This document shows, piece by piece, positions 32,350-40,415 of a stretch of 56,976 bases of DNA. The number at the start of each line of letters is the position of its first letter. Position 1 is the first letter of the stretch. The notes beneath the pieces were generated by a model. That model worked only from the letters and a program-made list of their open reading frames with translations. It was not told where the DNA came from and ran no database searches. The translations under genes were made by a program, and so were the position numbers. Source of the DNA: an uncultured Clostridia bacterium. Lineage in GTDB: Bacteria; Bacillota; Clostridia; Lachnospirales; Lachnospiraceae. The stretch is taken from positions 1-56,976 of the forward strand of contig CALBKM010000007.1 of NCBI GenBank assembly GCA_937895705.1. Direction: 5' to 3'.

Positions 32350-33567
32350 TTACTTTTCTAAGCTGTTCATCTTCATTGCACGAACCTTTAAGGAAAGGCC
32401 GAACAGATTGATGAAGCCTTCTGCATCGTGGTGGTCGTATAAATCACCGGTAGTGAAGGAAGCGATGCTCTCGTTGTATAAGGAATACGGAGAGGTCGTT
32501 CCCTGCTTAATGATATTGCCCTTGTAAAGCTTAAGCTTTGCTTCACCGGTTACATACTTCTGAGTGGACTCGATGAATGCCTGGAGAGCTTCACGAAGCG
32601 GGGTGAACCACTTTCCTTCATAAACAACATCTGCATACTTATCTGCAACGCCCTTCTTGTATGCTAAGGTATCACGGTCAAGGATTAACTCTTCAAGCTG
32701 CTCGTGAGCTGCCATCAGGATGGTTCCGCCCGGAGTCTCGTAAACACCGCGGGACTTCATACCTACGACACGGTTCTCAACGATATCAACGATACCTACA
32801 CCGTGCTTGCCGCCCAGCTTGTTTAACTCGCGGATAATATCGGAAGCCTTCATCTTCTTGCCGTTTAATGCAACCGGAGCACCTTCTTCGAAGGTGATGG
32901 AAACGGTCTCGCCTTCATCCGGAGCCTTTTCCGGAGAAACACCGAGAACTAAGAGATGGTCATAGTTCGGAGCGTTTGCCGGGTCCTCAAGCTCAAGACC
33001 CTCATGGCTGATGTGCCAGAGGTTACGGTCACGGCTGTAGCTGTGGCTTGCGTCGAACGGAAGCTCGATGCCGTGAGCGCGGCAGTATTCGATTTCTTCT
33101 TCACGGGAGGACATCTTCCAGGTGTCGTTGCATCTCCACGGAGCAATAATCTTTAATTCCGGAGCAAGAGCCTTAATACCGAGCTCGAAGCGTACCTGAT
33201 CGTTACCCTTACCGGTAGCACCGTGACAAATTGCAACAGCGCCTTCCTTCTTTGCAATCTCAACCAATTTCTTGGCGATAATCGGACGAGCCATGGAAGT
33301 ACCGAGTAAGTATCTGTTCTCATAAACAGCACCGGCCTTTACGCACGGAATTGCATACTCATCAACGAACTCGTCTACAACGTCAAGGATGTAAAGCTTC
33401 TCTGCGCCGGAGTACTTTGCGCGCTCCTCAAGACCGTCAAGCTCGCTTTCCTGTCCAACGTCGATACAGCAACAAACAACGTCGTAATCGTAGTTCTCCT
33501 TTAACCACGGGATGATAGCGGTCGTATCAAGACCACCGGAGTAAGCTAAAATAACTTTCTCTTTCAT
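32350..33567 (-). CDS. argG: Argininosuccinate synthase
   Basis: ArgG joins citrulline and aspartate with ATP to form argininosuccinate, the penultimate step of arginine synthesis. The 405-residue protein has the ATP pyrophosphatase loop AYSGGLDTTAIIPWL, the CIDVGQE strand, ICHGATGKGNDQVRFELG, the citrulline/aspartate site region WRCNDTWKM and FDASHSYSRDRNLWHIS. The start is ATG 33567, with AAGGAGG upstream. It is separate from argJBD, on the other strand, and no argH was seen in the window. Confidence 0.97.
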   Translation of the reverse strand: MKEKVILAYSGGLDTTAIIPWLKENYDYDVVCCCIDVGQESELDGLEERAKYSGAEKLYILDVVDEFVDEYAIPCVKAGAVYENRYLLGTSMARPIIAKKLVEIAKKEGAVAICHGATGKGNDQVRFELGIKALAPELKIIAPWRCNDTWKMSSREEEIEYCRAHGIELPFDASHSYSRDRNLWHISHEGLELEDPANAPNYDHLLVLGVSPEKAPDEGETVSITFEEGAPVALNGKKMKASDIIRELNKLGGKHGVGIVDIVENRVVGMKSRGVYETPGGTILMAAHEQLEELILDRDTLAYKKGVADKYADVVYEGKWFTPLREALQAFIESTQKYVTGEAKLKLYKGNIIKQGTTSPYSLYNESIASFTTGDLYDHHDAEGFINLFGLSLKVRAMKMNSLEK

Positions 33568-33713
33568 GATGTGCCTCCTTGTTATGTACATTTTACTTTT
33601 TTATGTCGTTAAGTGCTACCCCATATCTGATTATTCTTGTGCGAGCACAAATACTCGGACATAGCGTTTCACCTGCTATCACACATAATACAACTGCGAA
33701 CACGATAAGTCAA
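33568..33713 (-). promoter_or_regulatory. argG promoter and leader
   Basis: On the minus strand TTGACT (33708-33713), a 17-base spacer and TATTAT (33685-33690) form a good promoter. The leader of about 110 bases contains TTGTGC-TC-GCACAA (33636-33649), a perfect six-base-pair hairpin, and ATAGC/GCTAT. ArgR control is likely for such a gene, but no clear ARG box was found. The remaining bases up to 33827 show no gene. Confidence 0.7.
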
Positions 33714-33827
33714 GAGGGAAAATGAAAAAAGTGTTATAAATATACAAATAGAATGTATGAAACAGAAGAAACGTAAAAGTATATGAGAAGAATGGACGTT
33801 GTTTTTATAATAATAAGTAGAAATTAC

Positions 33828-33856
33828 TTGTATTTCTCAGAGTTGTGACTTATAAT
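33828..33856 (+). promoter_or_regulatory. Promoter of maf
   Basis: TTGTAT (33828-33833), a 17-base spacer and TATAAT (33851-33856), about 60 bases before the start at 33918. Confidence 0.75.
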
Positions 33857-33917
33857 GTATGGGATGTCTGGGCTGTTTCGGAATGAAACACATGCCGAAT
33901 CCGAAAGGAGTGTTTGT

Positions 33918-34520
33918 ATGAAGTATCGTATTGTGCTGGCGTCGGGATCCCCGAGAAGAAAGGAAATTCTTACGCAAGTCGGTGCAAGTTATGAAGTGAT
34001 TGTCAGTGATTGTGATGAAAGCACGACAAAAACAGAGCCTGCGGAACTGGTAAAGGAGCTTTCTTACCGAAAAGCGGAGGCTGTGGCAGTGGGGCTTTGC
34101 GGACCGGTGATTGTGATTGGTGCGGATACGGTAGTTTCGTATGACGGAAGTATTTTGGGAAAACCGAAAGACAGGTCGGATGCCAAGCGGATGATTTCCA
34201 TGTTGGCGGATGATATCCATCAGGTGTATACCGGAGTATCTCTTATTATTAAGGAAGAAACGGGAGAGAGCCGCACGATTTCTTTTGCGGAATGTTCTGA
34301 GGTTGAGGTGGATGCCATGACAGACCGGCAGATTGAGGAATACCTGGATACAAAGGAAGGCGGGGACAAAGCAGGCAGCTATGCGGTGCAGGGAATCTTT
34401 GCGGTACATATAAAAGGGATTCGGGGAGATTACTTTAATATCGTAGGACTTCCGGTAGCAGGAATCTATAAAAGACTGTATGAAAACGGGATTGATTTAA
34501 AGTCCGGAGAAAAAATATAA
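33918..34520 (+). CDS. maf: Maf-family nucleotide pyrophosphatase
   Basis: Maf proteins hydrolyse non-canonical or pyrimidine nucleoside triphosphates to monophosphates. The 200-residue protein has IVLASGSPRRKEIL, the conserved N-terminal loop, IGADTVVSYDGSILGKPKD with the catalytic Asp, VYTGVSLII and GDKAGSYAVQGIFA, all expected for the family. The length is normal. ATG 33918 has AAAGGAG upstream; the longer frame to 33855 is unlikely. Confidence 0.94.
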   Translation: MKYRIVLASGSPRRKEILTQVGASYEVIVSDCDESTTKTEPAELVKELSYRKAEAVAVGLCGPVIVIGADTVVSYDGSILGKPKDRSDAKRMISMLADDIHQVYTGVSLIIKEETGESRTISFAECSEVEVDAMTDRQIEEYLDTKEGGDKAGSYAVQGIFAVHIKGIRGDYFNIVGLPVAGIYKRLYENGIDLKSGEKI

Positions 34521-34528
34521 ATAAGGTA

Positions 34529-34557
34529 TTGCATAATATACATTGATGATGTATAAT
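34529..34557 (+). promoter_or_regulatory. Promoter before GNAT-argJBD
   Basis: TTGCAT (34529-34534), a 17-base spacer and TATAAT (34552-34557). It probably drives the GNAT gene and argJ-argB-argD. Confidence 0.7.
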
Positions 34558-34610
34558 TATAAAATCAATGAAAGGAAGCACAGGCGGGGCCTTTGGCTTA
34601 GGTGAATGAG

Positions 34611-35084
34611 ATGGAGCAGAAGGAAAACGGAAACGATATCATGATTCGTGTTATGGTACCGGAGGATTATGACCAGGTATACCGTTTGTGGTGTGGGATA
34701 AAGGGATTCGGCATCCGCAGTATGGATGATTCCAGAGAGGGTGTTGAGAAGTTCTTAAAAAGAAATCCGACCACCAGTGTGGTTGCGGTGGATAATGATG
34801 AGATTATCGGAGCGATTTTGTGCGGTCACGACGGAAGACGCGGTTGCTTCTACCATGTGTGTGTAAAGATCACTCACAGAAAGCACGGGATCGGAAAGAA
34901 GATGGCGGCCTTTGCCATGCAGAAGCTGAAAGTCGAGGGCATCAATAAGGTATCTTTGATTGCTTTTAAGAGCAACCGAGGCGGCAATAAGTTCTGGCGT
35001 AAGGTTGGCTGGACGTTCCGAGAGGATTTGAATTATTATGATTTTACGTTAAATGAAGAAAATATTACCCGGTTTATTGAGTAG
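34611..35084 (+). CDS. GNAT family N-acetyltransferase upstream of argJ
   Basis: The 157-residue GNAT protein has the family motifs VVAVDNDEIIGAILCGHDGR, VKITHRKHGIGKKMAAFAM (motif A) and VSLIAFKSNRGGNKFWRKVG. This RRGCFYHVCV subgroup is widespread in Firmicutes, near YpeA. It stands 85 bases before argJ, where argC is often found, so a link to arginine or glutamate acetylation is conceivable but not shown. The start is uncertain: ATG 34611 has AGGTG upstream, and GTG 34602 or ATG 34641 are alternatives. Confidence 0.85.
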   Translation: MEQKENGNDIMIRVMVPEDYDQVYRLWCGIKGFGIRSMDDSREGVEKFLKRNPTTSVVAVDNDEIIGAILCGHDGRRGCFYHVCVKITHRKHGIGKKMAAFAMQKLKVEGINKVSLIAFKSNRGGNKFWRKVGWTFREDLNYYDFTLNEENITRFIE

Positions 35085-35169
35085 CGGAGTTTGCGAAGGA
35101 ACCGGTGAAGGGATAATTACCGATTACAGAGAGTAGTCGGATTAAAAATGTGAAGAAAGGATAAAAAAT

Positions 35170-36393
35170 ATGAAGATTATTGACGGCGGCGTTACTGCGG
35201 CGAAGGGCTTTAGTGCGGCTTCCACGGAGGCAGGAATCAAATACAAGAACAGAACCGATATGGCAATGGTATTTTCTAAGGAGCCATGTACGGTTGCAGG
35301 TACGTTTACCAGTAATGTGGTAAAAGCAGCCTGTGTGCAGTGGGACATGAAGATTGTAAAAGAATCCGATGCGGTTCATGCGGTTGTTGTGAATTCCGGC
35401 ATTGCCAATGCATGTACGGGAAAACAGGGTTTTGATGCATGTGAAGCAACGGCAGAAGCGGTAAAGGAAGCACTCGGTGTTGCAACAGATACTTGCCTTG
35501 TGGCATCTACGGGTGTAATCGGAATGCAGTTACCGGTTGAAAAACTGGCAAACGGTGTTAAGGCAATGGCACCAAAGCTTTCGGAGACGATAGAAGCGGG
35601 CACTGCGGCAGCAAAAGCAATTATGACTACCGATACCGTACATAAGGAAATAGCGGTTACTTTTACGGCAGGCGGTAAAACAGTTACCCTTGGCGGTATG
35701 TCAAAAGGTTCGGGAATGATTCATCCGAATATGTGTACCATGCTCGGCTTTTTAACAACCGATCTTGCCATTGAGAAGAGTCTTTTACAGGAAGCATTAA
35801 GCGAAGTAGTAACAGACACCTTCAACATGATTACCGTGGATGGGGATACTTCTACCAATGATACACTCGTAATCATGGCAAACGGACTTGCCGGAAATGC
35901 GAAGATTACGGCAAAGGGAGAAGACTACGACAATTTCTTAAAGGCCCTTTTCTATGTATGTGAATTTTTGGCAAAGAAAATGGCGGCAGACGGCGAAGGT
36001 GCCACCAAATTGTTTGAAGCAAAAGTAGTAAACGCCAAAAGCAAAGAAGATGCAAGAACATTATCAAGGGCAATTGTTTCCAGTAATCTTTCCAAAGCCG
36101 CAATCTACGGATGTGATGCCAACTTCGGCCGTTTCCTGTGTGCAATGGGGTATTCCGGAGCGGATTTTGACCAGAATGATGTGGAACTTTTCTTTGAAAG
36201 CAAAGAAGGCCGTTTACAGGTGTTTGACATGGGCACACCGATTGTTTTTGATGAAGATATGGCAGTAAAGATTCTCGGAGCAGACGAGGTGACCATTTTT
36301 GTTGACATGCATGAAGGCGATGCATCCGCTACCGCATGGGGCTGTGATTTGACCTATGATTATGTTAAGATTAACGCGGATTACCGTAGTTAA
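35170..36393 (+). CDS. argJ: Bifunctional glutamate N-acetyltransferase / amino-acid acetyltransferase
   Basis: ArgJ moves the acetyl group from N-acetylornithine to glutamate, and in bifunctional forms also uses acetyl-CoA, closing the acetyl cycle of arginine synthesis. The 407-residue precursor cleaves itself before a threonine: KGSGMIHPNMCTMLGFLTTD shows the site, Thr about 190. Other features are FTSNVVKAACVQWD, VVNSGIANACTG, and the end DLTYDYVKINADYRS. Ribosome binding site AAAGGA. First of three tightly ordered arg genes. Confidence 0.97.
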   Translation: MKIIDGGVTAAKGFSAASTEAGIKYKNRTDMAMVFSKEPCTVAGTFTSNVVKAACVQWDMKIVKESDAVHAVVVNSGIANACTGKQGFDACEATAEAVKEALGVATDTCLVASTGVIGMQLPVEKLANGVKAMAPKLSETIEAGTAAAKAIMTTDTVHKEIAVTFTAGGKTVTLGGMSKGSGMIHPNMCTMLGFLTTDLAIEKSLLQEALSEVVTDTFNMITVDGDTSTNDTLVIMANGLAGNAKITAKGEDYDNFLKALFYVCEFLAKKMAADGEGATKLFEAKVVNAKSKEDARTLSRAIVSSNLSKAAIYGCDANFGRFLCAMGYSGADFDQNDVELFFESKEGRLQVFDMGTPIVFDEDMAVKILGADEVTIFVDMHEGDASATAWGCDLTYDYVKINADYRS

Positions 36394-36460
36394 TAAGATA
36401 GAAAAGCCGGGTGGACAATATTAGAAGCGCAAGCTGAGAAAAGAAAGCGAGGATTCCAAG

Positions 36461-37324
36461 ATGGAAGGTTTGATGGCAAAGGCAAACGTGCTCATAGAGG
36501 CACTGCCGTACATTCAGAAGTTTAAGGATAAGATTGTGGTGGTTAAATACGGCGGGAGTGCCATGCTCGACGAGCAGTTGCAGCAGAGCGTAATTAAGGA
36601 CGTGGCTCTTTTAAAACTGGTGGGAATGCAGCCGATTATCGTACACGGCGGCGGCAAGGAAATCAGCAAGTGGGTCGGCCTTCTCGGTAAGGAGGCAAAG
36701 TTTGTACAGGGGCTTCGTGTGACCGATGCGGAGACGATGGAAGTTGCCGAGATGGTTTTGAGTAAGGTGAACAAGCGTCTCGTTCAGATGTTAGAACAGC
36801 TCGGTGTAAAGGCTGCGGGGATCTGCGGTAAAGACGGCGGTACCTTAAAGTGCGAGAAGAAGCTTGCAAACGGTGAAGATATCGGCTTCGTGGGCAATAT
36901 TACGAACGTGGATACCGGTTTAATCGACACCCTTTTGGTAAACGATTATATTCCGGTCATCGCACCGATCGGTATGGATGATAATTTCCTTTCCTACAAC
37001 ATTAACGCAGATGATGCGGCTTGTGCCATTGCTTCCGCTATGGGCGCCGAAAAGCTTGCGTTTCTTACGGACATCGAAGGTTTATATCGTGATTTCGAAG
37101 ATAAGTCCTCTCTTATTTCCGTTCTTACGGTGGAGGAAGGAGATGAACTTCTGGCATCCGGTGTGATTGGCGGCGGTATGCTTCCGAAGCTTCAAAACTG
37201 TATCGATGCGGTAAAGGAAGGAGTAGCCGGCGTACATATTTTAGACGGTCGTGTACAGCACTCCTTACTCCTTGAGTTCTTTACCGATAAGGGTATCGGT
37301 ACTGCAATTGTAAAAGGCGAATAA
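36461..37324 (+). CDS. argB: Acetylglutamate kinase
   Basis: ArgB phosphorylates N-acetylglutamate and is often inhibited by arginine. The 287-residue protein has VVKYGGSAMLDEQL (phosphate loop), IIVHGGGKEISKWVGLLG (substrate), NADDAACAIASAMGAEKLAF and VIGGGMLPKLQNCIDAVKEG (nucleotide). The N-terminal extension of about 20 residues (MAKANVLIEALPYIQKFKDK) is the kind found in arginine-sensitive hexameric forms. Spacing to argJ is 67 bases. Confidence 0.97.
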   Translation: MEGLMAKANVLIEALPYIQKFKDKIVVVKYGGSAMLDEQLQQSVIKDVALLKLVGMQPIIVHGGGKEISKWVGLLGKEAKFVQGLRVTDAETMEVAEMVLSKVNKRLVQMLEQLGVKAAGICGKDGGTLKCEKKLANGEDIGFVGNITNVDTGLIDTLLVNDYIPVIAPIGMDDNFLSYNINADDAACAIASAMGAEKLAFLTDIEGLYRDFEDKSSLISVLTVEEGDELLASGVIGGGMLPKLQNCIDAVKEGVAGVHILDGRVQHSLLLEFFTDKGIGTAIVKGE

Positions 37325-37343
37325 TCTTTGTACTGTAAACTGT

Positions 37344-37369
37344 GCCGGGGCGGGGCGGCCCCGGCTTTT
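37344..37369 (+). terminator. Terminator-like hairpin between argB and argD
   Basis: GCCGGGG (37344-37350) pairs with CCCCGGC (37359-37365), followed by TTTT. It may lower transcription of argD relative to argJ and argB. Confidence 0.7.
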
Positions 37370-37391
37370 CAGATAAGAAGGGAGCGATTTT

Positions 37392-38576
37392 ATGAATAAG
37401 ACAGAATGTATGGAAAGGGCCGAGCAGGTTCTGATGCATACCTATGCAAGATATCAGGTAGTGCTGGACCACGGCGAAGGTGTATACTTATATGAAACCG
37501 ACGGTACCAAGTACCTGGATTTTTCTGCCGGTATTGCGGTATTTGCGTTAGGCTACGGAGATGAGAAGTATAACGAGGCCGTAAAGGCGCAGGTAGATAA
37601 GCTTCTTCATACTTCCAACTACTATTACAATGAGCCGACTACGTTTGCTGCGGAAAAGATTGTAAAGGCATCCGGTATGGATCGCGTGTTCTTTACCAAC
37701 AGCGGTACGGAAGCAGTGGAAGGTGCCATTAAGCTTGCAAGAAAATATTATTATAAGAAGCATGGTGTGGCTGACAGCGAAATCATTGCAATGGAGCACT
37801 CTTTCCACGGAAGAAGTATGGGTGCGCTTTCGGTAACCGGTACTCCGAAATATCGTGCGGCATTCGAACCGTTAATCGGCGGAGCTGTATTTGCGGAGTT
37901 CAATAATCTGGACAGCGTAAAGTCTAAGATCACCGACAAGACCGCAGCAATCATTATGGAGACCGTACAGGGTGAGGGCGGTATTTATCCGGCTGAAAAG
38001 GAGTTTATTCAGGGCGTAAGAAAGCTTTGTGACGAGAAGGGAATTCTCCTTATTTTAGATGAGATTCAGTGCGGAATGGGAAGAACCGGCACCATGTACG
38101 CTTATCAGCAGTACGGCGTAAAGCCGGATATTATGACTACCGCAAAGGCTTTGGGATGCGGCGTTCCGGTAGGTGCATTTGCGGCTACCGATGAAGTGGC
38201 ATCCGCTTACGAGCCGGGTGACCACGGCACTACCTACGGCGGAAACCCGTTTGTTACCCATGCGGTAAGTACCGTGTTTGACCGTTTCGAAGAGTTAAAT
38301 CTTCTGGATAACGTAAAGGAAGTGGGCGCATACCTCTACGAACAGTTGGAGGCTCTTACCGCTCGTCATGCGGATAAGATTGTGGCACACAGAGGTATCG
38401 GTCTGATGCAGGGCTTAGAGTTTAAGGAACCGGTAAAGGATGTTGTAACTCGTGCAATGAAGGCCGGACTTATTCTGATTTCCGCAGGGACCAATATCAT
38501 CCGTTTTGTTCCGCCTCTTGTGATTAAGAAGGAACATGTGGACGAGATGGTAAAGATTCTGGAAGCTAATTTATAA
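37392..38576 (+). CDS. argD: Acetylornithine aminotransferase
   Basis: ArgD makes N-acetylornithine from the semialdehyde with glutamate, using pyridoxal phosphate. The 394-residue protein has YLDFSAGIAVFALGYG, FFTNSGTEAVEGAIKLARKY (cofactor phosphate), HSFHGRSMGALSVTG, LLILDEIQCGMGRTG (the Asp that binds the ring nitrogen) and IMTTAKALGCGVPVGAFAA, with the Schiff-base Lys in TTAKALG. Ribosome binding site AAGGGAG. Last gene of the arg operon. Confidence 0.97.
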   Translation: MNKTECMERAEQVLMHTYARYQVVLDHGEGVYLYETDGTKYLDFSAGIAVFALGYGDEKYNEAVKAQVDKLLHTSNYYYNEPTTFAAEKIVKASGMDRVFFTNSGTEAVEGAIKLARKYYYKKHGVADSEIIAMEHSFHGRSMGALSVTGTPKYRAAFEPLIGGAVFAEFNNLDSVKSKITDKTAAIIMETVQGEGGIYPAEKEFIQGVRKLCDEKGILLILDEIQCGMGRTGTMYAYQQYGVKPDIMTTAKALGCGVPVGAFAATDEVASAYEPGDHGTTYGGNPFVTHAVSTVFDRFEELNLLDNVKEVGAYLYEQLEALTARHADKIVAHRGIGLMQGLEFKEPVKDVVTRAMKAGLILISAGTNIIRFVPPLVIKKEHVDEMVKILEANL

Positions 38577-38590
38577 GAAAAACAGGTCTG

Positions 38591-38627
38591 TTTCCGGCAA
38601 TATCTGTGAAAAAAATATTGCCGGAAA
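38591..38627 (+). terminator. Hairpin after argD
   Basis: TTTCCGGCAATAT and ATATTGCCGGAAA pair perfectly over 13 bp. There is no direct T-run, but T-rich sequence follows about 15 bases later. Confidence 0.65.
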
Positions 38628-38667
38628 TAGGTCGAAAAAAATATTTTAAATTTTTTTAAAAAAGTAG

Positions 38668-38696
38668 TTGACATTGCATACAAAATATTGTATACT
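38668..38696 (+). promoter_or_regulatory. tRNA-Thr promoter
   Basis: TTGACA (38668-38673), a 17-base spacer and TATACT (38691-38696). The spacer and -10 contain an inverted repeat ATACAA-AATA-TTGTAT (38678-38693). Confidence 0.85.
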
Positions 38697-38735
38697 AACA
38701 AACGTCGCTGATAGCGAAAACACAAATTAGCGAGT

Positions 38736-38808
38736 GCTGCTGTGGCTCAGTCGGTAGAGCGTCGCATTGGTAGTGCGGAGGTCACGGGTCCGATTCCCGT
38801 CAGCAGCT
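38736..38808 (+). tRNA. tRNA-Thr (anticodon GGT)
   Basis: The 73-base sequence folds as a full cloverleaf: acceptor GCTGCTG/CAGCAGC, D arm GCTC...GAGC, anticodon stem TCGCA/TGCGG around loop TTGGTAG (anticodon GGT at positions 34-36, reads ACC and ACU), and T stem ACGGG/CCCGT. The discriminator base is T. CCA is not encoded. Confidence 0.96.
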
Positions 38809-38810
38809 CT

Positions 38811-38963
38811 CACGTAGGCTTTTAAGCCGCGAACGAAAAAGAAAAGAACCGGAATCAAGCTTGCTTGAAATTCCGGTTCTTTTCTTTTTCGTTTGATGGC
38901 GGAGCCCGTGGGCTAGGCGGCTGCGAAGCGGCAGCCTAGACTCACGGCTGAAAAGCCTACGTG
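38811..38963. repeat. Nested inverted repeat after tRNA-Thr
   Basis: Outer arms of 19 bases (38811-38829 and 38945-38963, CACGTAGGCTTTT against AAAAGCCTACGTG) match at 18 of 19 positions. Inside is a second hairpin with perfect 22-base arms (38834-38855 and 38870-38891; CGAAAAAGAAAAGAACCGG) capped by CAAGC/GCTTG, ending in T-rich sequence, which would terminate the tRNA transcript. A third imperfect hairpin lies at about 38906-38947. It also ends directly before the stop of the convergent CapA gene. Confidence 0.9.
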
Positions 38964-38970
38964 GAAATGA

Positions 38971-40245
38971 CTACTCTTTCTCCCACGGAAGCACGGCACG
39001 AATCCGGTCTCTTGCCTTTTCTAATTCCGATAAATAGGTTTTGTTTTCCAACGGATAGGAAAGAGGTACAATGACATGAGGCTTTCCGTTCAGCCGGACA
39101 AAAACATGGCACGGCATAATATCCATATCCTTTAATTGTACACCTTCCGGCGTATAGTGCAGGGTAATGGTGATAAGAGCGGTGTCGTTATTGATATCCT
39201 TTGCCATACTGGAGACGAGATTGCCTAAGGAATAATAGCAAGGCACTTCCCTGCCGTCGGAAGCGCGAAGGAGTTCAAAGCCCTGCAGACAGTGGGGGTG
39301 AGAACCGATAATAATATTGGCTCCCGCGTCTGCCAGTTCAGTTGCCATTTTTTTCTGCTCATTCGTAACATCGTGTGTGTTTTCGTTTCCCCAGTGATTA
39401 TAAACGATGACGTAGTCCGCACCAGCGGCTTTTGCTTCTGAAATCAATTGTTCTGCCAGTTCCTTACTATAACAATTGATAACCTGTTGCAGTTCTTTTT
39501 CCTTATAAAGGCTTCTTAGATTAATCAGGTCGGTAAAGGCAACCAGTCCGATTTTAATCCCGTTCTTTTCCATGATAATATACCGTTGTGACGACTCCTG
39601 CGGGGGGACGGAAGCGTCGGTTTCAAACGGGGGTTCGTACATTCCCGTGTGAACAAAACCGTATTCGTTCAGTTTTTGAAGAGTTTCATTGATGCCGATA
39701 TAATCGCCGTCCATGGAATGATTATTGGCGGTGCATATAGCGGTAAAGCCGGCTTCTTTTACGGCTGCCAGATACTCTTCCGGACCGTTGCAGAGAGGGA
39801 TGTTGTTCAGTTTGATTCTTTGATTTATTGTAAGCGGAGTGCTCTCCGAAATTACAGTTTCTAAGTTTGCGACGGCAATATCACAATTGTTCAGATGATC
39901 TTTAATTAGTGAAAAACTATTGTTGAAATTGAATGTACCGTCCGGTTGTTTTGCGAGGGTTTGCTGGCCGCCGAGGCACATCAGGTCGCCTCCCAGACAA
40001 ACCGTTACCGGTCCCGGAGTAGGCGTAGGCGCCGGAGTCGGAGTGGGAGTCGGTTCCGGGGTAGGACTCGGTGTGGAAGTCGGAAGAGGCGTTGCGGACG
40101 GAACCGCAGTGGTTGTCGGGACAATCGTTGCTATGGGAGTATTATTGCTTTTGATGCTGTCGAAAGTTCGTAAAAGCAAAAAAAGAATAATACCGAGGAC
40201 GATAGGAATCAGTATGCCGAAAATAGCCGGTAATTTCTTTTTCAT
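38971..40245 (-). CDS. CapA-family protein, membrane-anchored
   Basis: The 424-residue protein belongs to the CapA family (PF09587), a metallophosphatase-like fold linked to poly-gamma-glutamate synthesis and cell-surface modification. The N-terminal helix (AIFGILIPIVLGIILFLLL) anchors it; residues about 40-80 are a Pro/Thr/Ala linker (PTPTPTPAPTPTPGP). Domain motifs: VCLGGDLMCLGGQQTL, IAVANLETVIS, ICTANNHSMDGDYIG, YNHWGNENTHDVTNEQ, IIGSHPHCLQGFEL and YYSLGNLVSS. No other capsule genes lie nearby. Strong AAAGGAGG ribosome binding site. Confidence 0.92.
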   Translation of the reverse strand: MKKKLPAIFGILIPIVLGIILFLLLRTFDSIKSNNTPIATIVPTTTAVPSATPLPTSTPSPTPEPTPTPTPAPTPTPGPVTVCLGGDLMCLGGQQTLAKQPDGTFNFNNSFSLIKDHLNNCDIAVANLETVISESTPLTINQRIKLNNIPLCNGPEEYLAAVKEAGFTAICTANNHSMDGDYIGINETLQKLNEYGFVHTGMYEPPFETDASVPPQESSQRYIIMEKNGIKIGLVAFTDLINLRSLYKEKELQQVINCYSKELAEQLISEAKAAGADYVIVYNHWGNENTHDVTNEQKKMATELADAGANIIIGSHPHCLQGFELLRASDGREVPCYYSLGNLVSSMAKDINNDTALITITLHYTPEGVQLKDMDIMPCHVFVRLNGKPHVIVPLSYPLENKTYLSELEKARDRIRAVLPWEKE

Positions 40246-40327
40246 GGAAGAAACCTCCTTTGTATAAATATATTGTACTATAACAACAAAAAACTAACAA
40301 CAGTTTTTTACGGGAAGTAACTTTCGG

Positions 40328-40357
40328 TTGACAAATAAGGGGGAAAGGTAGTAGTAT
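40328..40357 (+). promoter_or_regulatory. Promoter of the liv operon
   Basis: TTGACA (40328-40333), an 18-base spacer and TAGTAT (40352-40357). Confidence 0.65.
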
Positions 40358-40415
40358 TATTTCAAGTTGCATAAGCAACCGAAACTATGTATTAGTTACA
40401 TAAAGGAGAGAGATT

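Noticed and set aside
33568..33690. T-box or known riboswitch in the argG leader
   Set aside because: No T-box sequence, specifier loop or terminator is seen; only a short hairpin.
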